Below are positions 7,596 through 15,166 of a stretch of DNA of 37,695 bases, in pieces (the first letter of the stretch is position 1; each line of letters begins with the position of its first letter). A program made the position numbers and the translations under genes. The DNA lies in the NCBI GenBank assembly GCA_036558265.1, contig DATBFY010000579.1, forward strand, positions 1 through 37,695. The letters are read 5' to 3'. The DNA is from RYN-433 sp036558265. Lineage in GTDB: Bacteria > Planctomycetota > Phycisphaerae > Tepidisphaerales > Tepidisphaeraceae. The notes under the pieces are model-generated. The model was not told the DNA's origin and ran no database searches. It worked only from the letters and a program-made list of their open reading frames with translations.

Positions 7596-9176
7596 TTGGC
7601 GCGCGTGCGCAACCTCGGTCCCGAGCGACATGCGTGGCTGATCCCCCTGTCCGCCGGTCTGCTGGCGATCGCGCTGTATGCCCACACGCTCGCCGGCACG
7701 TGGATCTACGACGACGTGTTTCACGCGCGGGAGGACCCGCGGCTGACCGCGCCGGGCGGCTGGCGCGCCTATTGGACCGAAGGCTACGTGCCCGGCGCCG
7801 CCGACCACCTCTGGCGACCGATCGTCTCGACCTCGTACCTCGTGCAATGCAAGGTATCGGGCGCGCGGGCGTGGCCGTTCCACCTGGTGAACATCCTGCT
7901 CCACGCGTTGGCGAGCGCGCTGGTGGCGGTCCTGGCCGGGCGGTTGACGCAAGACAGCCGCGTCGCCGCGGCGGCGGGGCTGCTCTTTGCCGCGCACCCA
8001 ATCCACGTTGAAGCGGTGGCGTACGTCGTCGGGCGCGCCGAGTCGCTGTGCGCCATCGGGATGCTGGGGGCGATGGTGCTGATGCTGCGGCCGATGACCG
8101 TGGGGCGGGCGCTGGCGGTATGGGCCTGTTTCGTCGTCGCGGTGCTGAGCAAGGAGCAGGGTCTGCTGTTGCCGCCGATGCTGATGGCGCTGTGGGTGTG
8201 GCGTCGCCGCGCTCCGCAAGCGGAGCGGCTGAACGGATGGACCGCCCTGTCCGCCGATGGTGACAAGGCGGTGCGCGACGCGAACGCGGGGCGTCTGCTG
8301 CTCGTGCTCGTGCTGTTCACCTTCGCCGCGTACGTGATCTATCGCGAGCACATCCTGCCCTGGTACTGGGAAACCAACCTGCTCGACTACGCCACGCAGC
8401 CGATGATCCACTCCGGCGTGCGCGATCGGCTGTTGATCCCGGTCGCGCTCCTGGGCCGCGCCACCGCCCTGTTCGTGCTGCCGATCAAGCTTTCGCCGGA
8501 GTACGGCCTGGCCGTCATCACGGCACGACAGGACCTGCGTGACCCGTACCTGTACGTGGGACTGATTTCGCTCGGGATCGCGCTGATCGTCTCAATTGAG
8601 GCGATTCGGCGACGGGCATGGACGGTGTTGCTGCTCCTGGGCTGTGCCGGCCTCACGTACGGCATGGTGTCGAACGTGAAGCTGATCGGCGTGGTGTTCG
8701 CCGAACGGCTGCTGTACCTGCCGTCGGCATTCGTGCTGATCCTGGCGGCGATCGCGCTGGGGCGGTGGCTGCCGCGTCGAGTGATGGCCGGCGTCCTGGC
8801 GGCGCTGGTGATCGCACTGGGCGTGCGGACGATCACGTACGCCGCGACTTGGAATGACCGCCTGGGATTTTACGAGCGGTCGGTCGCGGCGAGCCCGCGG
8901 TCGGCGCGATTGCGCGTGCTGCTGGCGGGCGCGTTGATCGCGCGGGGCGACTACGATCGCGCCCGACAGGTCACCGATGTGGGCCTGGCGATCGCGCCCG
9001 ATTACTGGAAGCTCTGGACGACGGCCGGGCGGATCGCCGTCGCCCAGGATCGGCTGGACGATGCGCGGGCGGACGTTGAGCGCGCGTGGGCGCTGGATCC
9101 CTTCCCGCCCGAGGTGGTTTACGTGCAGGAGTTGATCGATCGTCGCGCGGCGGCGGCGACGACGACGCGGCCATAG
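7596..9176 (+). CDS. Multispanning TMTC-like membrane protein with C-terminal TPR segment
   Basis: About 526 residues if the TTG at 7596 is used, which has GGGGAT about 9 bases upstream. GTG 7605 is an alternative, and a start further upstream would overlap the preceding gene. The first membrane segment leads into LAGTWIYDDVFHARED, then LWRPIV and LLFAAHPIHVEAVAYVVGRAE. The early YDD motif and the HPIHVEAV-x-GRAE box are hallmarks of the TMTC/DUF1736 group, GT-C-type membrane proteins related to O-mannosyltransferases. Roughly ten hydrophobic helices follow. The last about 90 residues (ARLRVLLAGALIARGDYDRA onward) look like two or three TPR repeats. Eukaryotic TMTC proteins O-mannosylate cadherins. 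The bacterial role is unproven, so sugar transfer at the outer face of the cytoplasmic membrane is only a suggestion. It converges on tilS with a 15-base gap. Confidence 0.8.
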   Translation: MARVRNLGPERHAWLIPLSAGLLAIALYAHTLAGTWIYDDVFHAREDPRLTAPGGWRAYWTEGYVPGAADHLWRPIVSTSYLVQCKVSGARAWPFHLVNILLHALASALVAVLAGRLTQDSRVAAAAGLLFAAHPIHVEAVAYVVGRAESLCAIGMLGAMVLMLRPMTVGRALAVWACFVVAVLSKEQGLLLPPMLMALWVWRRRAPQAERLNGWTALSADGDKAVRDANAGRLLLVLVLFTFAAYVIYREHILPWYWETNLLDYATQPMIHSGVRDRLLIPVALLGRATALFVLPIKLSPEYGLAVITARQDLRDPYLYVGLISLGIALIVSIEAIRRRAWTVLLLLGCAGLTYGMVSNVKLIGVVFAERLLYLPSAFVLILAAIALGRWLPRRVMAGVLAALVIALGVRTITYAATWNDRLGFYERSVAASPRSARLRVLLAGALIARGDYDRARQVTDVGLAIAPDYWKLWTTAGRIAVAQDRLDDARADVERAWALDPFPPEVVYVQELIDRRAAAATTTRP

Positions 9177-9191
9177 GCCTGCGCCACCGGT

Positions 9192-10160
9192 TCAAGAGCC
9201 GCCATGGCTCGGTCCGGCGTCTGAGACGACGCTGATCCGTCCCCCCCGCCGCCCCACCCAAAGCTTGCCCGGAAAATGCGCCCGCGCCGGCGTCGCCGCG
9301 TCCCGCGCCATCTCGACCAGGCGCGCAATCACCACCGGCGAAAGCTCCTCGGCCGGCGCACCCTGCGCCGCGAGCCACCGCCGGGCTGACTCGGTCGCCA
9401 GGACGTCGGGCAGTTCCGCCAGTTGGCGGACCGCGAACGCCTCGCCCAGCGCCGGGGCGCACGTTCGAACCCAGGATACCAATGTCCCCATCGCGCATCC
9501 CATCGCCCGCGAGGCGTCCGCGATCACCGGGTGACGCGCCAGCGCCGCCCGCACGCGGTTCCGCTGATACGCCGGCGAGGCGTTGCTGGCGTCCTCGCGC
9601 CACGCCTGGGCGATCGAGCGCAGGAAGTCGCGCAGGTCGCGACCGGGAATGTCGAGCAACGGCCGGACTATTCGCAGCCCCTTGATGAACGACTCGACCT
9701 GGATGCCGGTAAGTCCCATCGGACCCGAACCGCGCAGGAGTCGCTGGAAGATCGTCTCGGCCTGGTCGTCCGCGTGGTGCGCCAGCAGGACGCCGTCCAG
9801 CCCGTGCGCGGCGCAAACGTCTTGGAAGAGGCTGAGTCGCAGCGCCCGGAATCGCGCCGCGCGATTGGCCGGCAGAGCGGTGGCGGTGGTGACGGCCGCC
9901 GCTTCAAGATCGCCGCGACGCCGGACGGTGCAGGGGATGCCCCATCGTGCGCACAACTCGGCGACGAACCTTGCGTCCGCCGCGCTCGCGTCGCCGCGCG
10001 TCTCGTGATCGAGATGCGCCGCGTGCAGGCGCAGGTCAGGCCGGGTTCGGAGCATCGCGAGCAGCGCCACGCTGTCCGCCCCCCCGCTGACGCCCACCGC
10101 CCACGCCCCACCGGGCGGCAGCCAAGCGATCGCGGATTGAAGCGCGTCATGGGGGGACAC
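9192..10160 (-). CDS. tilS: tRNA(Ile)-lysidine synthase, short form
   Basis: 322 residues from GTG 10160, the only reasonable start immediately before the catalytic domain. The enzyme attaches lysine to C34 of the AUA-reading tRNA-Ile using ATP, an essential step in reading isoleucine AUA codons. The PP-loop SGGADS is at 25-30, followed by HAAHLDHETRGDASAADARFV and the second signature LLAHHADDQAETIFQRLLRG. An N-x-x-R substrate-contact region (YQRNRVRAAL) comes later. It lacks the large C-terminal domains of the roughly 430-residue E. coli enzyme and resembles the short TilS type described from Aquifex. The next upstream gene ends 65 bases away. Confidence 0.95.
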   Translation of the reverse strand: MSPHDALQSAIAWLPPGGAWAVGVSGGADSVALLAMLRTRPDLRLHAAHLDHETRGDASAADARFVAELCARWGIPCTVRRRGDLEAAAVTTATALPANRAARFRALRLSLFQDVCAAHGLDGVLLAHHADDQAETIFQRLLRGSGPMGLTGIQVESFIKGLRIVRPLLDIPGRDLRDFLRSIAQAWREDASNASPAYQRNRVRAALARHPVIADASRAMGCAMGTLVSWVRTCAPALGEAFAVRQLAELPDVLATESARRWLAAQGAPAEELSPVVIARLVEMARDAATPARAHFPGKLWVGRRGGRISVVSDAGPSHGGS

Positions 10161-10225
10161 GGGCGCGCCCCATTTTAGCGGGTGGCGGACGCCGGCAAGC
10201 CCCCGCGAGGCTTCTGCCTCCGGGC

Positions 10226-11737
10226 CTACTTCACGCGCCGCTTCGCCGCGACGATACGCGCGTCCAGACCGAGCGGCAGGTCGTCCTCGGCAACCCCCAG
10301 GGTCTTGATCTGCTCCCATGCCTTGACCGCCGCGGCAAAGTCGCTCTTCTTCTCCGCCTCCACGCCGACCTTCCACAGTTCCCACACCTTGAGCTTCGCC
10401 TGCTCGGGTGACGGCGCGGCGGGAGCGGCGGCGGCGGGAACGGCGGCGGGAACGACGGGAGCCGTCGTCTTGGCGTTCTCCCGGGATGTCGAAGCGGCGC
10501 CGGCGCCGACGCGCGTTGACGTCGGGCGTCCGAAGACCATCGTCGGCTGGGCCGAAACAACGGGTCGGCTGACCGAGTCGTCCGGCGCGCGATCGCTCCC
10601 GTTCGTCGCCGCCGAAGGTGACGGCGCGGACGATGCCGACGACTTCCACGATTCGATCCTGGCGCTGGCCCACGCCCAGCTCTTCTGCGTGACGTCGGTC
10701 AGTTTCGTGCGGAAGCCCGGATCGAAGCTCGCCCAGGCGACGACCACCGCCGCCGTCAGCAGCACCGCGATGAATAGCACCTTGAACAGCTTACCGGTGA
10801 CGCTTCGGAGTGCGCGGCCCGCGCCGCCGCCGCGATGGCGGTGGGCGTTGAAGACAGCCATCTCGAGGCCCGCCGCGTGGTGGTCTTCGCCGGCAGATTC
10901 GCCCAGGCCCAGGCGTGCCCCGCCGCGCGTCGTGACGGCGGTAGTGGCGGTCGCCATGCCACCGCCATAGCCGATCTCCTGCTGCATCTGGTTGACGGGC
11001 GTCACCTCCCGCCGCACCCCGCCCCGCGCCACCAGGCGCTCGACCGGCGACGCCGCGGTCTGACGATCGCCGGACGCACGCGACGCGGACGACGCGGCAG
11101 GCGACGACATCGATACCGGACTCGGCGAGCGACCGCCCGAAACGTCATCGGACCAGATCGCCTCCGCCAGCTCGTCCCCGCTGTACTCGCTGCTCTCGAG
11201 CAGGATATCGGGATTGATCGGGGGTTCCTGGAGGCGCTTGCAAGCGGTGCAGGCGCGCGCGTTGCGCGCGACGTCGCCCCCGCAGTTCCAACACAGGCCG
11301 AACTCGCGGCTGAGGCCCTTGACCTTGGCGGCGTGACGCCAGAACTGCCCGGTGGTCGGCCCGCGCACGATCGACCGCGCGGTGACGCGCCCCTTCTGCA
11401 CCAGCACCATCAGGGTTGCGAAGTTCATCCCCGGCGCCGCCGGGTTCCGGCTTTGCAGCACGTACCAGGGGCCCAGCTTGCTGCGCGTCGCCGAGCGGGT
11501 GGTCGGGGTGTCTTCCAGGTTGCAGTGGACGCAGGGCCCCTGCTCGGTCTCGCGCCCCGTGCCGCAGAACGGGCAGACGTGCTTGCCGCGCAGCGCCCGG
11601 CGGACCTGTTGTGCGGGGGAGGGCGCACCGGCGGGGGGTAACTCGGTCGTGCCCGGGTCGGCCCCGACCGCCGCGCGGCCCCGCGCGTCGGCGGGCGATT
11701 CCACGTCAAATTCCAGATCGTCCAGAGAGTCTCGCAT
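10226..11737 (-). CDS. Double zinc-ribbon / GYF-like / single-TM protein, unknown function
   Basis: 503 residues from ATG 11737. Earlier in-frame codons read into low-quality sequence. Two four-cysteine zinc ribbons flank a short domain: C55xxC58 with C69xxC72, and C149xxC152 with C163xxC166. Between them residues about 88-138 (GPWYVLQSRN ... ATLMVLVQKGRVTARSIVRG ... QFWRHAAKV) match the pattern of a GYF_2 domain (tryptophan start, helix, G-x-(I/V)-x-x-x-(S/T), closing W-x-x-A). GYF_2 domains bind proline-rich peptides. A Ser/Gly/Ala-rich disordered linker precedes a TM helix (316-338). The C-terminal 70 residues after an Ala/Pro-rich stretch form a helical TPR-like hairpin (WELWKVGVEAEKKSDFAAAVKAWEQI). 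No known gene is recognised. The topology suggests a cytoplasmic recognition part and an external helical part. Confidence 0.78.
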   Translation of the reverse strand: MRDSLDDLEFDVESPADARGRAAVGADPGTTELPPAGAPSPAQQVRRALRGKHVCPFCGTGRETEQGPCVHCNLEDTPTTRSATRSKLGPWYVLQSRNPAAPGMNFATLMVLVQKGRVTARSIVRGPTTGQFWRHAAKVKGLSREFGLCWNCGGDVARNARACTACKRLQEPPINPDILLESSEYSGDELAEAIWSDDVSGGRSPSPVSMSSPAASSASRASGDRQTAASPVERLVARGGVRREVTPVNQMQQEIGYGGGMATATTAVTTRGGARLGLGESAGEDHHAAGLEMAVFNAHRHRGGGAGRALRSVTGKLFKVLFIAVLLTAAVVVAWASFDPGFRTKLTDVTQKSWAWASARIESWKSSASSAPSPSAATNGSDRAPDDSVSRPVVSAQPTMVFGRPTSTRVGAGAASTSRENAKTTAPVVPAAVPAAAAPAAPSPEQAKLKVWELWKVGVEAEKKSDFAAAVKAWEQIKTLGVAEDDLPLGLDARIVAAKRRVK

Positions 11738-11938
11738 GCGACATCCATTTCGGCCCCCGCGCGCGCACGCCGCATGATCGACGGGCGCATTTTCATCCCT
11801 TCCCGTAGCCGACCGCTCCATCGCACACCCGCGCGATCGAGCCGCCGCCGGTCACGTGCCTTGCGTCCTTGTCGGCCATTTTCGCGCCGCGCGTTCAAAA
11901 TGCAACCAAGGGCCGGCGGAAGACGTGGGGCTTGTTGA

Positions 11939-11956
11939 GCCCGCTCGCGCGCGGGC
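11939..11956 (-). terminator. GC-rich hairpin downstream of the 12025-13080 gene
   Basis: GCCCGC (11939-11944) and GCGGGC (11951-11956) form a 6-bp stem with a 6-base loop, about 70 bases past the stop of the minus-strand membrane protein gene. No T-run follows on the minus strand. Weak terminator candidate. Confidence 0.25.
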
Positions 11957-12024
11957 CTTTCGCCCCCCGCGGGACGGCGGGCGCGTCATTGAAATTACAG
12001 GGGATGGGGGTGGCGCGCGGCGCG

Positions 12025-13080
12025 TTACGGCCGTTCGAAGTACGAACGGACGAGGTCGCGGTAGGTGTCGGGGACGCGGCCGGTCTGGACGGCGGCGCGC
12101 GCGGCGTCCACGTCGGCGGGCCAGGTGTCGCTGCGCCAGACGGGCGCGGGTCGGCGCGTAGCGTTGGCAGGGTCGCCCGCGGTCGCGCCGGTCTTGGCAC
12201 CACGATCGCCGGCAGTGGACTCTGACGTGCCGCCGCCTCCGGCGCCCGCGACTTCACCGCCGGGCGCGCTGCCGGAGTGGTTCCCACCGCCGGTGGAGGT
12301 CATCGCCGCGCCGGCGCCGCCCCTGGAGACGGATTGGCCTGCGCCGGCGCCGGCCGTGCCCTGTTGCGCGCCGCCGGCGCCGTTGCGGGCGGTGTTGCTT
12401 GCGGCGGCAGCGGTCGTTTGCCCGGAGTCGGAAACGGCGGAGTTAAGCGGGTCCGGGTCGTCAGTGCCGCCACCGGGCTTGGCGCGACGGAGGTCGGGCG
12501 CATGTCCGCCGGCGCCTGCGAAGGGGTTGGCGTTCTCGCGCGCGGATTCGATCTCCTGCCAGGATCGCGGGGTGCCGGCCGCGCGGGCCTGCGACTGCGC
12601 GTCATCGCCGGCCATGAGATGGATGCCGGCTACCAGCGCGACCGCCAGGGCGATCCCGCCCCAGCTCCGCGCGCCCAGGCGGTTGAGCAAAACCGCCGAC
12701 GGCGAGGTGGCAAGGCATCGCGCGTCCGCCAGCGCGAGGACGGTCCGTTCGAAGTCATCGACCACATCGCTTCGTTGCAGGGTAAGCGCCGTGCTTAGGA
12801 GATCCGACAGCCGCAGTTGGCGATCGGCGGTTACGGCCGCGATCAGTCGCGTCGGACGCGCGATCACGGCCCACAGCAAACCCGCGAACAGCGACGCGCC
12901 CATCACGCCACTGAGCAGGATCCCGGTCGGCTCGCCCCGCCAGATCCGGATCGGCATCAGCGCCAGCAGGAGCGCGCAGCCGCCCAGGACGCACAACCCG
13001 ACCCGCTCGAGCCCGCGCAGCAGGGCCATCCGACGGTGAATCGCCCGGACGAACAAGTCGGATGGGTGCTTGGGAATCAT
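12025..13080 (-). CDS. Membrane protein with Gly/Ala-rich low-complexity domain, unknown function
   Basis: 351 residues from ATG 13080. Two transmembrane helices lie at about 26-47 and 52-74, and a third at about 141-158. Between them is a charged helical segment (residues 76-135, with RQLRLSDLLSTALTLQRSDVVDDFERTVLALADARCLA) that probably lies in the cytoplasm. After the third helix a long Gly/Ala/Ser/Thr-rich tract (about 195-310) should be disordered. The extreme C-terminus, VPDTYRDLVRSYFERP, is compact. Similar endings (YRDLVRRYF) occur on planctomycete membrane proteins found near MoxR/DUF58 operons. That comparison is from memory and no MoxR gene is present here. Function unknown. Confidence 0.75.
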   Translation of the reverse strand: MIPKHPSDLFVRAIHRRMALLRGLERVGLCVLGGCALLLALMPIRIWRGEPTGILLSGVMGASLFAGLLWAVIARPTRLIAAVTADRQLRLSDLLSTALTLQRSDVVDDFERTVLALADARCLATSPSAVLLNRLGARSWGGIALAVALVAGIHLMAGDDAQSQARAAGTPRSWQEIESARENANPFAGAGGHAPDLRRAKPGGGTDDPDPLNSAVSDSGQTTAAAASNTARNGAGGAQQGTAGAGAGQSVSRGGAGAAMTSTGGGNHSGSAPGGEVAGAGGGGTSESTAGDRGAKTGATAGDPANATRRPAPVWRSDTWPADVDAARAAVQTGRVPDTYRDLVRSYFERP

Positions 13081-13177
13081 GCGCGCGCGAGGTCGGTTCC
13101 ATTCATTAGACGTCTCGGACGAACCGGTGATGCTGGTGATTCGTCCGCCGGGCGATGGTGAAAATCTGTTCGAGCGG

Positions 13178-13882
13178 TCAAGCCTGGCCGATCTGCTTTT
13201 TCAGTTCGTCGCAGGCTTCGACGAGGCAGTCGAGGTGGGGGTTGATCGAGAGGGCTTTCTGATAACAGGCCAACGCCTGGTCGAGCCGGCCCTCGTGGGC
13301 GTGGCAGTGCCCCATGCCTGCCCAGGCGCCGAAATGACACGGCATCAGCTCGACGGCGCGCCGGCAGTCGGTCAACGACTGGTCCCAGCGCTCGGACAGG
13401 TACTGGGCGATCGCCCGCTGGCTGTAGGCTTCGGCAAAGTGCGGGTCGGCCTCGATGGCGCGGGTGAAGTGGGCGATCGCGTCGTCGAGGTCCTGGCGGT
13501 CCATGGCCTGGGCGCCCTTGGCGAGGTGGCAGTTGGCCTCGCAGCTTCCGGTGCGGACCCAGATGGACCAGAGGGCGTGCTCGGCCATCTCGTTGACAAC
13601 GCGGTCGGCGTCCTTGAGCTGCTCGGTGAGGGCGGCCACACAGCAGGGACCCCCGACCAGCGACAATGCCAAAGCCGCCACTTTGCGGGCATCGCAGTGG
13701 CGGCTTTTGAGGAGATCGACGATTTGATCCGGGGTCCAGCGCGACTTGAGGAGGTTGAGCAGACCGCACAAATCCTGGCGCTCGAGCAGCGGCTTGACCG
13801 CGGCTACGAACTGCTCGGGTTGGATCGGTCTGCCATTCACCGATTTGATGCTAGGCTCGCTGAATCCTGCAATTCCACACAA
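13178..13882 (-). CDS. HEAT/TPR-repeat protein
   Basis: Up to 234 residues. The N-terminal half (about 20-115) is alpha-helical with HEAT-like pairs (ARKVAALALSLVGGPCCVAALTEQL; NEMAEHALWSIW). The C-terminal half contains three clear TPR units: CHLAKGAQAMDRQDLDDAIA, AEAYSQRAIAQYLSERWDQS and FGAWAGMGHCHAHEGRLDQA, each ending in an (A/I)-x-x-P-like turn. Such proteins are protein-protein scaffolds and no partner can be inferred. The start is uncertain: the longest frame begins at TTG 13882 without a visible ribosome-binding site, and GTG 13840 is an alternative. The first residues under the TTG start read MCGIAGF, a chance look-alike of glutamine amidotransferases. The small lipoprotein gene ends 61 bases upstream on the same strand. 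Confidence 0.8.
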   Translation of the reverse strand: MCGIAGFSEPSIKSVNGRPIQPEQFVAAVKPLLERQDLCGLLNLLKSRWTPDQIVDLLKSRHCDARKVAALALSLVGGPCCVAALTEQLKDADRVVNEMAEHALWSIWVRTGSCEANCHLAKGAQAMDRQDLDDAIAHFTRAIEADPHFAEAYSQRAIAQYLSERWDQSLTDCRRAVELMPCHFGAWAGMGHCHAHEGRLDQALACYQKALSINPHLDCLVEACDELKKQIGQA

Positions 13883-13943
13883 TGCCGGGGGCTGGAAATG
13901 TCGCGCGGGAACGACCCTTCGACGGACGTGATTCGCGGTGCGT

Positions 13944-14171
13944 TTAATAGGACGGGTTGAGGCCCACTCCGCCGGCGGGGCGGCGGTGGCTCTCGGTGTC
14001 GTGCTCAGCCTGGGCCTGAGCCTGCTCGGGGCTGTACCGGGGGGCGTAGAGGGCTTTTCGCTGGGAGTCGGTCATGCCCAGCCGGTGCGGCTCGTAGCCG
14101 GTATCGCTCACCCCCGTTCCACAGCCACTGATCATCAGCAATGCCAGCAGCGGTAACACAGACCGTCGCAT
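13944..14171 (-). CDS. Small lipoprotein
   Basis: 75 residues, ATG 14171 with GGAGG 7 bases upstream, an excellent start. A basic N-terminus and hydrophobic stretch (MRRSVLPLLALLMISGC) end in a lipobox I-S-G-C with Cys at 17, so the mature protein of about 59 residues should be lipid-anchored. The rest is hydrophilic and Gln/Glu-rich (SPEQAQAQAEHDTESHRR) without recognisable domain. It may share a transcript with the TPR gene downstream. Function unknown. Confidence 0.75.
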   Translation of the reverse strand: MRRSVLPLLALLMISGCGTGVSDTGYEPHRLGMTDSQRKALYAPRYSPEQAQAQAEHDTESHRRPAGGVGLNPSY

Positions 14172-14290
14172 TTCGATTCCTCCACCTGTCCCTTACGAAT
14201 CGGCTGAGTAGATTAGTGTTGACGTGATCAAAAAGCGACCGGAGCCGAGATTTTCGTCGGCCTATAGGGGAAGCACTTACATCTGTAAGC

Positions 14291-14680
14291 CTATTCGTTG
14301 GCCTTGATCAGGTCGAAGACCATCGTGGTGTCGGAGAAGACCTGCCAGTGGACCATCTTGCCGTTTTGGGCGATGCCCAGGAAGGCGGCGGGGACTTCCC
14401 AGTGGTTCTCCTCGAGGATCTGACCGTCGCGGGTGAGGGTGCCGCCGGCCATGCCGAAGATGCCGACGGCGTCCTGGTCTGCGAGGACGCGATCGACGCG
14501 GATCTGGAAGTCGGGGTACTGGATGAAGTGGGCGCGCCAGGTGGCGCGCATGAACGCCTTGCCGCGGAAGGTGTCGCCGGCGGAGTTGATAAAGCGGTAG
14601 TCGTCGGCCATGAGATCGAGGATTCCGTCCACGTCGTGGGCGTTGATGCGATCGACGAACTGGAGGACGGTGTCCTTCAT
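14291..14680 (-). CDS. SnoaL/NTF2-like fold protein
   Basis: 129 residues from ATG 14680. An upstream extension reads through repeat-like DNA and is rejected. The sequence has the SnoaL-like/NTF2 pattern: an opening helix (VLQFVDRINAHDVDGILDLMADDYRFI), then GDTFRGKAFMRATWRAHFIQYPDFQIRVDRVLADQDAVGIFG, and beta strands ending HWQVFSDTTMVFDLI. This fold is a cone with a ligand pocket used by polyketide cyclases, ketosteroid isomerase and many small stress-related proteins. Catalytic residues cannot be assigned, so the substrate is unknown. No strong ribosome-binding site is visible. The spacer just upstream is full of short repeats. Confidence 0.82.
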   Translation of the reverse strand: MKDTVLQFVDRINAHDVDGILDLMADDYRFINSAGDTFRGKAFMRATWRAHFIQYPDFQIRVDRVLADQDAVGIFGMAGGTLTRDGQILEENHWEVPAAFLGIAQNGKMVHWQVFSDTTMVFDLIKANE

Positions 14681-14722
14681 GGCGTCGAGTAGAAATGGTA
14701 ACCGGGGGTTTGGGAATTCGCC

Positions 14723-14773
14723 AAGAGAAAAGCGAGGCGCGGAGGCAAAGGAAACAAGGGGACACGGAGGCAA
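14723..14773. repeat. Purine-rich GCGGAGGC-type intergenic element, copy 1
   Basis: An almost pure A/G stretch with the core GCGCGGAGGCAAAGGAAAC and then GACACGGAGGCAA. A related element with GCGGAGGCGCAGAGGAC lies at 30731-30774. Both stand in non-coding spacers. Such CGGAGGC-(A/G)CAGAGG phrases recur between genes in planctomycete and verrucomicrobial genomes, which I recall but have not checked here. Confidence 0.5.
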
Positions 14774-14860
14774 TCTGGCTTCGTTTTGCGCTGGACCGGC
14801 AATTGAAGATGAGGGGATGAGGAGGTGAGGGGATGAGGGGTATCTGGCTTCGTTTTGCGC
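14773..14860. repeat. 19-base direct repeat, two copies 69 bases apart
   Basis: ATCTGGCTTCGTTTTGCGC occurs at 14773-14791 and again, identical, at 14842-14860. The DNA between contains GATGAGGGG-type near-repeats. Identity over 19 bases within one spacer is unlikely by chance and suggests a local duplication or a dispersed intergenic element. Confidence 0.75.
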
Positions 14861-14912
14861 CGGGGTGGGTGGGGGTTAAGCGAGGAGGTTTGGATTGGTT
14901 TTTTTTCAGGAT

Positions 14913-14940
14913 CGGAAGTTTTCGGAAGTTTTCGGAAGTT
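14913..14940. repeat. 10-base tandem repeat, 2.8 copies
   Basis: CGGAAGTTTT is repeated head to tail (14913-14922, 14923-14932, partial 14933-14940). A multiple of ten bases places each unit on the same helix face, which is compatible with a protein-binding array, but slippage is the simpler origin. Confidence 0.7.
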
Positions 14941-14949
14941 CCGCGAGCG

Positions 14950-14996
14950 GCGTCGCCGTGCGACGCGGCGGGGGGATTTCGCTCGCTGAAGCGAGC
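14950..14996. repeat. Pair of adjacent perfect hairpins (REP-like)
   Basis: First hairpin: GCGTCGC (14950-14956), CGT loop, GCGACGC (14960-14966). Second: GCTCGC (14981-14986), TGAA loop, GCGAGC (14991-14996). The pair lies about 170-220 bases beyond the kinase stop codon. Two close palindromes in a spacer are the usual look of REP/BIME-type elements, and the second could act as a structure at the 3' end of the kinase transcript. Confidence 0.5.
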
Positions 14997-15166
14997 CCTA
15001 CGTGGGGCGTTTCCGCAGGTCATTGGCGCGTCCTCCACCTATAGGGGCGAGGTTGCGCGGCGGTGACGCGCGGGGCGCCATCAAGGTTGCAGAAGGTCGG
15101 GATTTGCTGGGGTTTTGGGGTGAAAGATTTTTGATTTTTCGGGGGAAGGGGGTGGCGCGACGCGCG

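Larger units (their letters stand above)
14681..15166. other. 486-base non-coding spacer rich in short repeats and hairpins
   Basis: Between the SnoaL-like gene and the end of the kinase gene no convincing gene is seen. The spacer holds a purine-rich element (14723-14773), a 19-base direct repeat (14773-14791 and 14842-14860), GATGAGGGG/GGTGAGGGG near-repeats (about 14808-14840), an 8-T run (14899-14906), a 10-base tandem repeat (14913-14940), and two perfect hairpins (14950-14966, 14981-14996). The decamer CCTATAGGGG at 15038 also occurs at 14261, on the other side of the SnoaL-like gene. The minus-strand frames across the spacer are Ser/Arg/Pro-rich translations of the repeats and are not called. 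Confidence 0.7.

Noticed and set aside
13862..13882. MCGIAGF at the N-terminus of the HEAT/TPR gene, as in class II glutamine amidotransferases
   Set aside because: The rest of the protein is HEAT/TPR repeats without any amidotransferase motif, and the start itself is a doubtful TTG.
14261..15047. CCTATAGGGG in direct orientation on both sides of the SnoaL-like gene (14261-14270 and 15038-15047), as a possible target-site duplication
   Set aside because: Only 10 bases, partly palindromic, and no transposase or terminal inverted repeats lie between them.
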